From Acinetobacter genomosp. 15BJ (GTDB taxonomy: Bacteria; Pseudomonadota; Gammaproteobacteria; Pseudomonadales; Moraxellaceae): DNA of 64,000 nt. Under the pieces are notes generated by a model. That model was not told the DNA's origin. It saw only the letters and a list, made by a program, of their open reading frames with translations, and searched no databases. Of this stretch, positions 46,542 through 54,642 are shown piece by piece. Within the stretch, counting starts at the first letter, position 1. The number at the start of each line of letters is the position of its first letter. Location: the NCBI RefSeq assembly GCF_000400715.1, contig NZ_KE007346.1, forward strand, positions 364,535-428,534, given 5' to 3'. The translations under genes and the position numbers were made by a program.

Positions 46542-47303
46542 TCATTTAAATCGGATATATATATGATTTATATGGGATGAGTCATTAGGCTTACGTTTAT
46601 CTATCTCAAGATAATTGAGATTTTCAACTAATGCACCTAATTTCTCATAACCATAATTGCGAGGGTCAAAGGAAGGATCACTTTTAATCATATATCCTCC
46701 TACTCCAGATAAAGCAGCCCAATCTGAATCTTTAGAGGATGCATTAATAGCAACTCTCAGAGCCTCCTTTAACTTTTTATCTTTAGATAGTTCAACTTTT
46801 TTCGTCGTTTTTGGCTGTTTCTGATCTTCTAGTCCGATAATAGATGTTACTTCTTCAACTTTAGGCGTCAAATTTTCAACAAAAATAAATTGATCACATG
46901 CAACAATAAAGGCATTTGGAGTCTTTTTTTCACCAAATCCATATACAACTAAACCATTCTCCCGAATTCTTGTTGCTAGTCTTGTAAAATCACTATCTGA
47001 AGAAATTAAACAAAATCCATCTAAATGACTTTGATGCAGTAAGTCCATTGCATCAATAATTAAGGCAGAGTCTGTCGCATTTTTCCCTGAAGTATAGCTA
47101 AATTGTTGAACAGGTTGAATTGCATGTTTATGTAACTCTTCTTTCCAAGACTTTAGATTTGGTTTAGTCCAGTCGCCATAGATTCTTTTAATGTGCGCTG
47201 TGCCGAAACGGGCGATTTCTTTCAATAAGTTTTCACAAACGGAAGCTTGAGCATTGTCAGCATCTATTAGGACAGCAAGTTTTAAATTATTTAATTCAGA
47301 CAT
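46542..47303 (-). CDS. NYN-domain RNase-like protein with LOTUS/OST-HTH-like C-terminus
   Basis: 253 residues. NYN (PIN-like) domain: LAVLIDADNAQ (Asp14, Asp16), then a central TDSALIIDAMDLL (second acidic cluster), and CLISSDSDFTRLATRIRENG, all consistent with a LabA/NYN metal-dependent ribonuclease. The C-terminal 70 residues (AALSGVGGYMIKSDPSFDPR, then NYGYEKLGALVENLNYLEI) match the OST-HTH/LOTUS RNA-binding pattern. Bacterial proteins of this two-domain type are common in accessory DNA; RNA cleavage is presumed. Confidence 0.88.
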   Translation of the reverse strand: MSELNNLKLAVLIDADNAQASVCENLLKEIARFGTAHIKRIYGDWTKPNLKSWKEELHKHAIQPVQQFSYTSGKNATDSALIIDAMDLLHQSHLDGFCLISSDSDFTRLATRIRENGLVVYGFGEKKTPNAFIVACDQFIFVENLTPKVEEVTSIIGLEDQKQPKTTKKVELSKDKKLKEALRVAINASSKDSDWAALSGVGGYMIKSDPSFDPRNYGYEKLGALVENLNYLEIDKRKPNDSSHINHIYIRFK

Positions 47304-47748
47304 TTTTAAATATTTATCAGTAAATTAATCAAAATTATAACAATAAAATAACAATTTCAACAACTTGTTGTCAATATTTTCTTCTTACATTTTAATTCTG
47401 GTTTTCATAAGTAGAAATGCCTAAGATTTTTTTGAGTCAAGTATAGTATTTAGTTTTTATATGCTAAAGTTGAATGGATGATCGATTTCAATTGCAATTA
47501 TCCACTTACTGAATTAAAAATGAAATCCCCCTCTTGAAGAATTTAGGTCGTTAAATTTAGCGAGGGCTAATATAATTAATTCAAATTTAATCTAACACGC
47601 ACATTAAATAATGGGTAACTGTCTGATCAGATTTAAGCTAGTAAAACTTAGATTTTATAAATAATTTTTAATTGGATTTTAACATCTAAATTTCGCATAA
47701 GAAATTTTATGTCAGATAATAAAAATGTTATTATTGCTCGTCTTATAT
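47304..47748. other. AT-rich intergenic region in the island
   Basis: About 445 bases of low complexity AT-rich DNA between two minus-strand genes, holding the promoter for the NYN gene. No ORF with codon-like composition, known RNA or repeat was recognised. Confidence 0.4.
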
Positions 47749-48609
47749 CTAAGTTTTAGGGAGGTTCTTAATATCTTCATATGCAATGTAACATTCACCT
47801 GTTTCAGATGCATGTCTTAACTTTGCTTCTAATAAGACAGGAAAAGGTATGTTTGACTTCAAGCATTGATATATGTCTTTTCCTGAAATACAAACGATTC
47901 TATTACCATTTCCAAAAGCAATTAAACCATCACTACTAAATCCTTGCCAACTGATAAAAACACCTCTAGTCCACGAAGCCTTTCCATTGAGTTTCCCTTG
48001 AAATGCGTGTAGATCACTAGCAGGAGTTTCTTTACTGTGCCATTTTGCTTCCATTAAATAGTAAGCTCCATCCATTCTGAAACTACCGTCTATTTGTTCC
48101 CCAGTATTTCTAAAGCTCCCTTTAGGCGCCATTTGAAACACTTTAAATAGCTCATTTAACCATAGTTCAAATGCATATCCACGAGGATGAGGAAGTAAAA
48201 GTTTAATCCTATCCATTTCTGATATTAAATGACTGTAATCAATTCCAATAAATGAGTTTTTGGGTGGTAAACCAGCGGATAAATTTTTGTTTAAAGACTT
48301 TATACTTGTTAGCAAAGCATGGTATTCAGCTAGATATTGAGTCGCCCCAGATGCATCTAGAGCCATTCGATATAACCATAATTTATCTAAAATACGCAAA
48401 GCAGTATCTGCATCGACTTTTTTTAGAAGGCAGCGTACGCGTTTAGCTTTACTTGTCCCATCTTCTTTGTATTGCTCATCATCAATGTCGATATTGAGTT
48501 CTTCATCAAAGAACTGTGTAAGGGTTCTATCACTAAAATCTAGAAGATATCCGCTTTCAGCATTAAATATGCGATTAAATATAGTTAGGTATCTAAGTTT
48601 TAATTTCAT
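47749..48609 (-). CDS. Putative anti-phage/restriction protein: AbiJ-NTD-like domain fused to Mrr-type PD-(D/E)xK nuclease
   Basis: 286 residues. Residues about 20-85 (YLLDFSDRTLTQFFDEELNI; TSKAKRVRCLLKKVDADTAL) resemble the N-terminal domains found in AbiJ-type abortive infection proteins. The C-terminal part is an Mrr-like nuclease: RGYAFE (143-148), Asp174 in EQIDG, Glu187-x-Lys189 in YLMEAKW, then HAFQGKLNGKASWTRGVFIS. This layout suggests a single-gene defence nuclease, toxic or restricting. A probable promoter region lies upstream, with no partner gene of the same strand close by. Confidence 0.72.
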   Translation of the reverse strand: MKLKLRYLTIFNRIFNAESGYLLDFSDRTLTQFFDEELNIDIDDEQYKEDGTSKAKRVRCLLKKVDADTALRILDKLWLYRMALDASGATQYLAEYHALLTSIKSLNKNLSAGLPPKNSFIGIDYSHLISEMDRIKLLLPHPRGYAFELWLNELFKVFQMAPKGSFRNTGEQIDGSFRMDGAYYLMEAKWHSKETPASDLHAFQGKLNGKASWTRGVFISWQGFSSDGLIAFGNGNRIVCISGKDIYQCLKSNIPFPVLLEAKLRHASETGECYIAYEDIKNLPKT

Positions 48610-48939
48610 GAATATCCGTAGTTAAACTATAAGCTGTTATTTTTACTATTTGTTTTGACATGGGGACATATATCTTCCTTTATATTAGTTTATAAAGTCA
48701 ACTGTCTAAGAGCTTCCCTAACAAAAGTAGAATACAGCTAATGCGTAATGCTTGAATTTTCCTCTTTACCATCAATATCTTAAAGTAACTAGTTCTAGGG
48801 TTTAGCGCACTTGAACTGATTTTCATGATTATTCAAGTTCCAGCAGACACCTACTCATTGATCACCATTTAGTGCTTTTATTTATTTCTATTAAACACTC
48901 GAATCAATAAGCTAAAATCTTAAAATTAGTGTCAAAGTT
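48610..48939. other. Intergenic region between nuclease and lipoprotein operon
   Basis: 330 bases, AT-rich. It holds the promoter of the nuclease gene (minus strand) and the end of the lipoprotein operon. No gene or strong hairpin was recognised. Confidence 0.4.
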
Positions 48940-49457
48940 TTACTCAATCCGATAAGCATAAGTTCCATTTGCTGTACTGATCCTCACCTCACGAATGTAT
49001 TTCACCTTACAACGTGGATAAGCCAAAGCCACTGAGCCATAGCGCATATTTTGGTAATCGTACATACGAGTAACGCCACAGTTGCCCCGATTGATTTGGA
49101 TGCCTGTAATCGTGGTGGCTTGGTCATTGAGCGACGTGATATCAATCTTATCAATATAACCCGTCATTGAACCTTGAGATTCAGCACGATAGACCCGAAT
49201 ATCAAACTGTTCTTCGACCTGTGCTGGTGTTTCAGCTTCAGCTTGTTCAGTATTGAGGGATTCATTTTCCTGAGGGACTGGATTTGATTCTGCTTCAGAT
49301 AAAACTGGAACTTCATCATGAGGTGTTTTTTGTTCACTTGGATCAGTTTTAGGAGTTTGAGCGGGTTCGGTTGCTTGTGCTTTGTCTTTGCTGGACTACA
49401 AGCACCGAGAAGTGTAAATGATAACAACACAGGTAAAATGAGTGAAGTATTAGACAT
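48940..49457 (-). pseudogene. Frameshifted lipoprotein, paralogue of the gene at 49581
   Basis: Two adjacent reading frames form one gene. The 5' frame has a signal peptide and lipobox (MSNTSLILPVLLSFTLLGAC) but then turns into Lys/Gln-rich nonsense. In the -1-shifted frame the sequence runs continuously as KAQATEPAQTPKTDPSEQ, an acidic Pro/Glu linker, FDIRVYRAESQGSMTGYIDK, and ends VRISTANGTYAYRIE. The break is at about 49375-49400, explained by loss of one base. The tail (NCGVTRMYDYQNMRYGS; CKVKYIREV) aligns with the 49581 paralogue (NCKVVGL; CSAEEIKEVYL). It is a true pseudogene or a sequencing error. Confidence 0.85.
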
Positions 49458-49580
49458 ATTTTTCTCTGAAAGATATTGCGGTTTCAACTCAGCTTCGACA
49501 TGAATATTTGTACTGATTCAATGTTGGGTACTGAGCCGAAACAAAAAAAGTGGAGATTTATTTGTATTGATTTTAAACAC

Positions 49581-50153
49581 TTATTGCTCAACAATAGCAC
49601 GATAGGTGATTTTGCCATGTGTGGTATACAGATAGACTTCCTTAATTTCCTCAGCAGAACAGCCTTTTAAAACAATGTTAAATATTGCACCGTAATAAGA
49701 CACACTCGGAAATTTAGTGGTAAATGGCTCTAGCCCTACGACTTTACAGTTTGGATTGTCCATTTCGACTTTATCAATCACATCGTTCACTTCAGACACT
49801 ACCTTTAGGCGAGTGGTTTCATAAACAGTACTTGTGATGACTTGAAAGTTTGGGTAAGCATCCACAGGGCGGTATTTGACTTCGAGTGCTTCACCTGCCA
49901 ATAACTCACGTTTAAGCTGAGGTGGTGGAATATCAATATTATCAGCCCCTGTGTAAGTACTATCAGGATCATAACGATCATGGGCAATAGCTTCGGCTTC
50001 TTGCTCTTTTACTTGTAGATTAGATTCAGTTTGAGTTTGGGTATCTATAGATGCTTGTGCCTCCGAGGATACTGCTGAGGAATGCTCATCAGGTTTCTTT
50101 TGGCAGGCAGAGAGTGTCGACATAATCAAAGTTACTAGGATTAATTTTTTCAT
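49581..50153 (-). CDS. Small lipoprotein, function unknown
   Basis: 190 residues. Signal peptide with lipobox STLSAC near residue 16. A Ser/Gln/Glu-rich linker (residues 20-70) leads to a C-terminal domain (TTRLKVVSEVNDVIDKVEMD; FNIVLKGCSAEEIKEVYLYT) with two conserved Cys. It is paralogous to the frameshifted gene downstream. Outer-membrane anchored by prediction, role unknown; part of the minus-strand operon 48940-51364. Confidence 0.8.
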   Translation of the reverse strand: MKKLILVTLIMSTLSACQKKPDEHSSAVSSEAQASIDTQTQTESNLQVKEQEAEAIAHDRYDPDSTYTGADNIDIPPPQLKRELLAGEALEVKYRPVDAYPNFQVITSTVYETTRLKVVSEVNDVIDKVEMDNPNCKVVGLEPFTTKFPSVSYYGAIFNIVLKGCSAEEIKEVYLYTTHGKITYRAIVEQ

Positions 50154-50165
50154 AATGGAATCCTC

Positions 50166-50582
50166 TTACTGTGACGAAAACTGAGTACGTTGCACATACT
50201 TCAGCACCGCTAAACCTTTGACGTATAACCATCGGTCATTGCCATTCTCAGCATGATAATCAAAGACTTGATAAGCAAAGTCATCAATATCCATTAACTT
50301 TGGCTCTTTTAGGTCTTTGCCTTCTCTAATCATGGCATTCAGATCAGCGCTATATATAAAATAACGGAGTCGATCACCTTTGGGGATGATTTGCCATTGT
50401 TTGCTAATCGCAACAAAAGCATTGCAGTTAATATTACCCTCACAGCGTTTCACGACGGGCGCATTGGCTGGTGTATTGATCAATGCCATGACCTGATTCA
50501 TATCTGCATGACAGACTGAGGTTATAGAAAGGGAGGTAAAAACAGCACCTGACCGTAAAAAGCATTTGATTCGATTATTCAT
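50166..50582 (-). CDS. Periplasmic hypothetical protein
   Basis: 138 residues. Signal peptide ending SVCHA near residue 26, then a small domain with a Cys pair (VVKRCEGNINCNAFVAISKQ) and an aromatic-rich C-terminus (YQVFDYHAENGNDRWLYVK). No recognised family. It is 12 bases from the next gene of the operon. Confidence 0.75.
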   Translation of the reverse strand: MNNRIKCFLRSGAVFTSLSITSVCHADMNQVMALINTPANAPVVKRCEGNINCNAFVAISKQWQIIPKGDRLRYFIYSADLNAMIREGKDLKEPKLMDIDDFAYQVFDYHAENGNDRWLYVKGLAVLKYVQRTQFSSQ

Positions 50583-50632
50583 AAAATTGAATCCTGATTA
50601 TTGTTGTTCGATACATTTTTAATTGAGTGATA

Positions 50633-50782
50633 TTAATTAAACATCGAGATCGGCCATACCACGGCTTTGCCTAAGTTATAGGCATAGCTTCGATCGGCTG
50701 TGGCACTGCATCCCTTTAAATAAACAGAAAATAGCAGGGCAATCACGATATAAATTCCAATCAGATAGTGTTTGATTTGCAT
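50633..50782 (-). CDS. Tiny membrane/lipoprotein-like ORF (49 aa)
   Basis: ATG 50782 has a near-perfect ribosome binding site (AGGAGGGAGG) on the minus strand. One hydrophobic segment (LIGIYIVIALLFSVYLKGC), whose end resembles a lipobox, then an about 20-residue tail. The frame is open further upstream to 50869, but that part lacks a ribosome binding site. It starts ten bases after the preceding gene. Confidence 0.75.
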   Translation of the reverse strand: MQIKHYLIGIYIVIALLFSVYLKGCSATADRSYAYNLGKAVVWPISMFN

Positions 50783-50792
50783 GACCTCCCTC

Positions 50793-51086
50793 CTAAGATG
50801 TTTGACAAGTTTGTGCAGCGCGATACATTTGCTCGCCAAAATCTTGCGGTAGATCAAGACGACTGACATTTTGTTGAGCCAGCTTCTCCATCACAGCAGG
50901 GGAATAATGTGCTTCGAGCTTGTCATAGACACAGGAACAGGTAGAACGATCTGTACCTCCCGATTGACAACCTGCATTAAAGTCACGTTTAGATTTGCTT
51001 TCACAACCTGCTAATACAACAGCCGTGAACAGCGTGATCCCAAGAATGGGCAGATGATAAAAAACAGACATGATGATTCTCGCCAT
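50793..51086 (-). CDS. Small cysteine-containing lipoprotein
   Basis: About 97 residues from ATG 51086; ATG 51071 is an alternative and TTG 51116 is unlikely. Signal peptide MSVFYHLPILGITLFTAVVLAGC includes a good lipobox (cut here to VVLAGC). The mature part has NAGCQSGGTDRSTCSCVYDK and a C-terminal CQTS, so five Cys in all after the lipid Cys are few but clustered, suggesting disulfide stabilisation. Family unknown. Confidence 0.78.
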   Translation of the reverse strand: MARIIMSVFYHLPILGITLFTAVVLAGCESKSKRDFNAGCQSGGTDRSTCSCVYDKLEAHYSPAVMEKLAQQNVSRLDLPQDFGEQMYRAAQTCQTS

Positions 51087-51137
51087 AAATAGAGCATGAA
51101 TGGTGTCTGACTTCAAAAGGCGTAGAAATGAAATGAT

Positions 51138-51275
51138 TTACTGAAGAGGCTTATTGCAGCCAGCCAGTTCAACCAATAGCCAAAACAGCAACATCATCAG
51201 CAAAAATCCAATGACAGCAGGTCCCAACCAGATCAATACAGCGACGATTAAAATCAGACGTACAATGATCTTCAT
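51138..51275 (-). CDS. Micro-ORF of 45 residues, single membrane helix
   Basis: ATG 51275 to TAA 51138. Translates to MKIIVRLILIVAVLIWLGP, then AVIGFLLMMLLFWLLVELAG and CNKPLQ. One or two hydrophobic helices with basic start. Its ATG overlaps the stop of the preceding micro-ORF as TAATG, so translation is probably coupled. Not similar to anything I recognise. Confidence 0.65.
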   Translation of the reverse strand: MKIIVRLILIVAVLIWLGPAVIGFLLMMLLFWLLVELAGCNKPLQ

Positions 51276-51364
51276 TACTGAAGCAATGTAGAGATACGAT
51301 TCAGCTGAGTGAGGCGAGATAAAATGAGAATAAAGCGAAATTTTAAAAATAAAGAAACAGTCAT
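51275..51364 (-). CDS. Micro-ORF of 29 residues upstream of the 45-residue ORF
   Basis: ATG 51364 has a strong AAGGAGT ribosome binding site eight bases upstream. Product MTVSLFLKFRFILILSRLTQ plus LNRISTLLQ, hydrophobic then basic. The stop shares an A with the next start (TAATG). It is either a leader for translational coupling or a very small membrane protein. Confidence 0.55.
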   Translation of the reverse strand: MTVSLFLKFRFILILSRLTQLNRISTLLQ

Positions 51365-51785
51365 GATTGACTCCTTTGGCTATAAAGAAGTTCTACCAAT
51401 TACTGCTAAATAATGGTGGCAGAACGAAAGGGGGTTAGCAGACTGATAGCCAAAGGATCAGCACACCTGAAGGTGTCCCCCTCCCGTTCCACCGCAGAGG
51501 GGGCACGCAGGGTCGCCCACCAAAAAGTTAGACTTTTTAGTGTGCTTTGGCTGAACGGTCTGCTAAAACCGACTGGCGATGTAGACCAGCAAACACATCA
51601 TAATGCCAAGCCTGATTGGGGTCAATTTCATTTACGTACTAAACTGTGATAACGAGCTAAAAACAATCAAAAATAGAATGTAAATAATTTCAGATACATA
51701 ACACCTCAGTGAAGAAAGCGCGTTTGTTTACCTTACAACAAGGTCAAGGAACAGCAACATTGTTATTCACTATCAGGAGTTTTTT
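51365..51785. other. Intergenic region containing a large folded element
   Basis: About 420 bases between the divergent minus-strand lipoprotein operon and the plus-strand recombination module. It contains the folded element described separately, is more GC-rich than its surroundings, and holds promoters for both flanking operons. Confidence 0.7.
51434..51566 (+). ncRNA. Candidate structured non-coding RNA or DNA origin-like element
   Basis: Nested inverted repeats enclose one unit. Outer stem TTAGCAGAC (51435-51443) with GTCTGCTAA (51558-51566). Next CCAAAG (51450-51455) with CTTTGG (51545-51550). Then CACAC (51462-51466) with GTGTG (51540-51544). Inside, GTGTCCCCCTC (51473-51483) pairs with GAGGGGGCAC (51497-51506) with one bulged base, and AAAAAGT-TAG-ACTTTTT (51522-51538) forms a hairpin. 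GC-rich inside an AT-rich region. The strand is unknown; plus chosen by default. Confidence 0.65.
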
Positions 51786-52034
51786 ATGCCGTATCGAGAT
51801 TTTGATCAAGAAGAAGAAGGAATGTTTCCGCAACGTGGAACGATGAAGCCCATGATGCAAGGTTTAGGTTTAACCAATTCACCGACCACTTTAGCCCTAT
51901 TGGGGATGTCACTGGCACGTTCCTTGGGCTATTCACCTTTTATTGGTGGGGTTGCAGGTGCCATGTTGGGTGGTGTGATTCTAGTCATTGCCGAACAAAC
52001 GCCAAATAACGCACGATCACCTTTTAGCAAATAG
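51786..52034 (+). CDS. Small hypothetical protein with glycine-rich hydrophobic region
   Basis: 82 residues. AGGAG five to ten bases before ATG. Charged N-terminus (FDQEEEGMFPQRG) then a hydrophobic Gly-rich segment (SLGYSPFIGGVAGAMLGGVI) likely a membrane hairpin. First gene of the plus-strand recombination block, but the separation from DUF932 is about 100 bases. Family unknown. Confidence 0.68.
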   Translation: MPYRDFDQEEEGMFPQRGTMKPMMQGLGLTNSPTTLALLGMSLARSLGYSPFIGGVAGAMLGGVILVIAEQTPNNARSPFSK

Positions 52035-52132
52035 CTTGTTCAGCAAGCATTCAACGCAATCACTACGATCGTAAATAGCATATTCATTTTTAAATTCAAA
52101 AAATTAATTATCTTAAATTAGGACTATATTTT

Positions 52133-53188
52133 ATGGCACATCTTATCGAACAAATGGCATATGTGGGTACAACCCCTTGGCATGGCTTGGGCAATAAGCT
52201 TTCTCAAAACCAACCGATTGAAGTCTGGGCACAACAAGCAGGCATGGACTGGCGTATAGAATCATCTGATGTTAGCTACATGGCACAAAATCAACGTGGG
52301 CAAAGCATTATCATGCCCTATGAAGAACAACGTGTCTTATACCGTTCCGATACCCATGCCCCTTTATCTGTGGTCAGTCAACGCTATCAAGAAGTTCAAC
52401 CTAAAGAGATTCTACACTTCTACAAAGATTTAACCGAACAATCAGGCTTTGAATTGGAAACCGCAGGCGTCCTCAAAGGGGGTAAGAAATTCTGGGCATT
52501 GGCACGCACAGGGCAAACGACAGCACTCAAAGGCAAAGATGTCAGTAATGGCTACATACTCCTCGCCACTGCCTGTGATGGGACACTTGCCACTACCGCA
52601 CAATTCACTTCAATCCGTGTTGTGTGTAACAACACCTTAGCCATAGCGCTCAAAGGGCAAGACGCCAGTCGAGGTGTGGTTAAAGTACCTCACAGTACCA
52701 AGTTTGATGCAGACAAGATCAAACAGCAATTGGGTATTTCAGTGCGTGCATGGGATGAACACATGTATGAAATGAAACAGCTCAGTCAACGTAAAGTGAC
52801 TCAACAAGAAGCGGCTGCTTATTTCGATGCTGTGTTTAACAATACGACCCTCAGCCAAACAGAACAGGATGAAGGCATCATTCAGTTCTATCGCAATGTG
52901 GCTAACAATCAAGTTGAGTCAATTAAAACGAGCGTAACAAAAACAAAAGCAGAACCCAATGGCCGTGCAATGTCGAAAGTGATGACCATGTTCAATGGGC
53001 ATGGACGTGGCGCAGAGCTCTCCTCAGCTAAGGAAACTGCCTATGGCTTACTCTGTTCCATCACCGAATTTTCAGACCATGAGCGTCGCTCTATGAGTCA
53101 AGATCATCGACTGGATTCAGCTTGGTTTGGTGCAGGGGCTGGTTTAAAGCAACGAGGATTAGAACAGGCTTTAAGAATGATTACTTAA
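52133..53188 (+). CDS. DUF932 domain protein
   Basis: 351 residues. The DUF932 pattern is clear: the start with VGTTPWHGLGNKL, VLYRSDTHAPLSVVSQRYQE, FWALARTGQTTALKGKDVSN and FTSIRVVCNNTLAIAL. DUF932 (phage/plasmid-like TIGR03299) proteins occur in ICEs, phages and plasmids near recombination genes. Biochemical role unknown. A terminator follows. Confidence 0.92.
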   Translation: MAHLIEQMAYVGTTPWHGLGNKLSQNQPIEVWAQQAGMDWRIESSDVSYMAQNQRGQSIIMPYEEQRVLYRSDTHAPLSVVSQRYQEVQPKEILHFYKDLTEQSGFELETAGVLKGGKKFWALARTGQTTALKGKDVSNGYILLATACDGTLATTAQFTSIRVVCNNTLAIALKGQDASRGVVKVPHSTKFDADKIKQQLGISVRAWDEHMYEMKQLSQRKVTQQEAAAYFDAVFNNTTLSQTEQDEGIIQFYRNVANNQVESIKTSVTKTKAEPNGRAMSKVMTMFNGHGRGAELSSAKETAYGLLCSITEFSDHERRSMSQDHRLDSAWFGAGAGLKQRGLEQALRMIT

Positions 53189-53277
53189 GCTTTATATGCA
53201 AAGTTTCAAGAGCCTGTAAATTATTTAGACTAAGCATCAGCAAATAAAATATCAAAATTCAACCCATTTTATCTCAA

Positions 53278-53308
53278 AAAACCACATCTACGGATGTGGT
53301 TTTTTTAT
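53278..53308 (+). terminator. Terminator between DUF932 and YqaJ genes
   Basis: AAAACCACATC, TACG loop, GATGTGGTTTTTTT. Confidence 0.93.
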
Positions 53309-53339
53309 GCCCTAAATTTATCAATTAGAGGAAATACCC

Positions 53340-54437
53340 ATGAATAGATCACAACCCAGTCATTACAAAACAACAGTCAATAGACCCACCACACCGCCAT
53401 TATTCCCACCTCAAACCATACCCTCAAAACCGATAACAACAGATCGTCGCAAACTATTTACAGCCAAACGCTTCGTTGAGACCAAAAAACTTAGTCAAGC
53501 CGAATGGTTAGAAATACGCAGACAAGGCATCGGCAGTAGCGATTGTGCAGCAGCCTGTGGACTCAATCCCTATATGTCGATGCTAGAACTATGGATGATT
53601 AAAACAGGACGCATCCAACAAAATATTGAAGATGAAAGCGAAGGACATGCACCCCTGTATTGGGGCAAACGTCTCGAACCCTTAGTCGCTGAATACTACA
53701 GCATGCACACCAACAACAAAGTCCGTCGCGTCAATGCTGTATTGCAACATCCTGACGAAGATAAGCATTTTATGTTGGCAAACTTAGATTACTCAGTTGT
53801 AGGAAGCGAAGACGTTCAAGTTTTAGAATGCAAAACCGCTGGGGAGTACGGCGCAAAACTGTGGCGAGATGGCGTACCTTTATACGTGCTATGCCAAGTT
53901 CAACATCAACTGGCAGTCACAGGTAAAAAGGCAGCACATATCTGTGTGCTGATCTGTGGGCATGAAACCCGTATCTTCAAAGTGACACGGAGTGAATCGG
54001 TGATCCAGCACATCGTCAATGTCGAACGCTACTTCTGGGAATGTGTGGAAAAGGACACCCCACCTGATGCGGATGCATCCGAATCCGCAGCCAAAGCCCT
54101 ACAACTGCTTTATCCCGAACATATACCACTGAGTACCACAGACTTATCCGAGGACGAACAAGCCAATCAACAGTTTAAACAATTGCTTCAAGCACGACAT
54201 CAAATTGAAACCAGTCAAGAAAACTTCGATCAACTCAAACATCAATTACAAGCCAAGATGCAGAATGCTGAACGGGCAGTATTTAGCACAGGTTCAGTGA
54301 CGTGGAAGAGATCAAAGGACTCAATCAGCTTAGACAGTAAGGCGCTACTCAAACTACACCCTGAATATCTCAACCAGTTCCCACAAACGAAACAAGGTTC
54401 ACGACGTTTCAATATCTATAGCAAAGATGATGAATAA
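53340..54437 (+). CDS. YqaJ-family viral recombinase/exonuclease
   Basis: 365 residues. YqaJ (lambda-exonuclease-like) nuclease: EIRRQGIGSSDCAAACGLNP, then WGKRLEPLVAEYY, then ANLDYSVVGSEDVQVLECKT, which supplies the Asp and Glu-x-Lys, and the QVQHQLAVTGKKAAHICVLI helix with conserved Gln. C-terminal coiled coil follows. It digests one strand of DNA ends for annealing recombination. No canonical Bet/RecT annealing partner is visible; the following gene may be functionally related. Confidence 0.92.
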   Translation: MNRSQPSHYKTTVNRPTTPPLFPPQTIPSKPITTDRRKLFTAKRFVETKKLSQAEWLEIRRQGIGSSDCAAACGLNPYMSMLELWMIKTGRIQQNIEDESEGHAPLYWGKRLEPLVAEYYSMHTNNKVRRVNAVLQHPDEDKHFMLANLDYSVVGSEDVQVLECKTAGEYGAKLWRDGVPLYVLCQVQHQLAVTGKKAAHICVLICGHETRIFKVTRSESVIQHIVNVERYFWECVEKDTPPDADASESAAKALQLLYPEHIPLSTTDLSEDEQANQQFKQLLQARHQIETSQENFDQLKHQLQAKMQNAERAVFSTGSVTWKRSKDSISLDSKALLKLHPEYLNQFPQTKQGSRRFNIYSKDDE

Positions 54438-54493
54438 ATAAAAATTCATCCTAACTCAAGCCCAAACCCAATTTAGCGCATATCTGCAAAAAA

Positions 54494-54562
54494 TCGCAAA
54501 ACAGCCCCCGTTCTCTGTAAGCACCGAAGTACTTACAGAGAACAAAATGGACTGAATTGCGA
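54494..54562. repeat. Large inverted repeat between YqaJ and metal-binding-like genes
   Basis: Perfect 12-base arms GTTCTCTGTAAG (54510-54521) and CTTACAGAGAAC (54532-54543) enclose a ten-base loop; TCGCAA (54494-54499) and TTGCGA (54557-54562) add an outer stem. No T-run, so not an ordinary terminator. Confidence 0.75.
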
Positions 54563-54642
54563 AGTTTAATATGCATTTAAAAATGATTGATTTCTACATA
54601 TCAACCGAACATTGGTAACAAATAACTGAAGAGGACAACAAC

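Noticed and set aside
51413-51649. 78-codon plus-strand ORF over the folded element
   Set aside because: Its composition is unlike coding DNA here, it has no ribosome binding site, and it overlaps nested inverted repeats that explain the base composition better.
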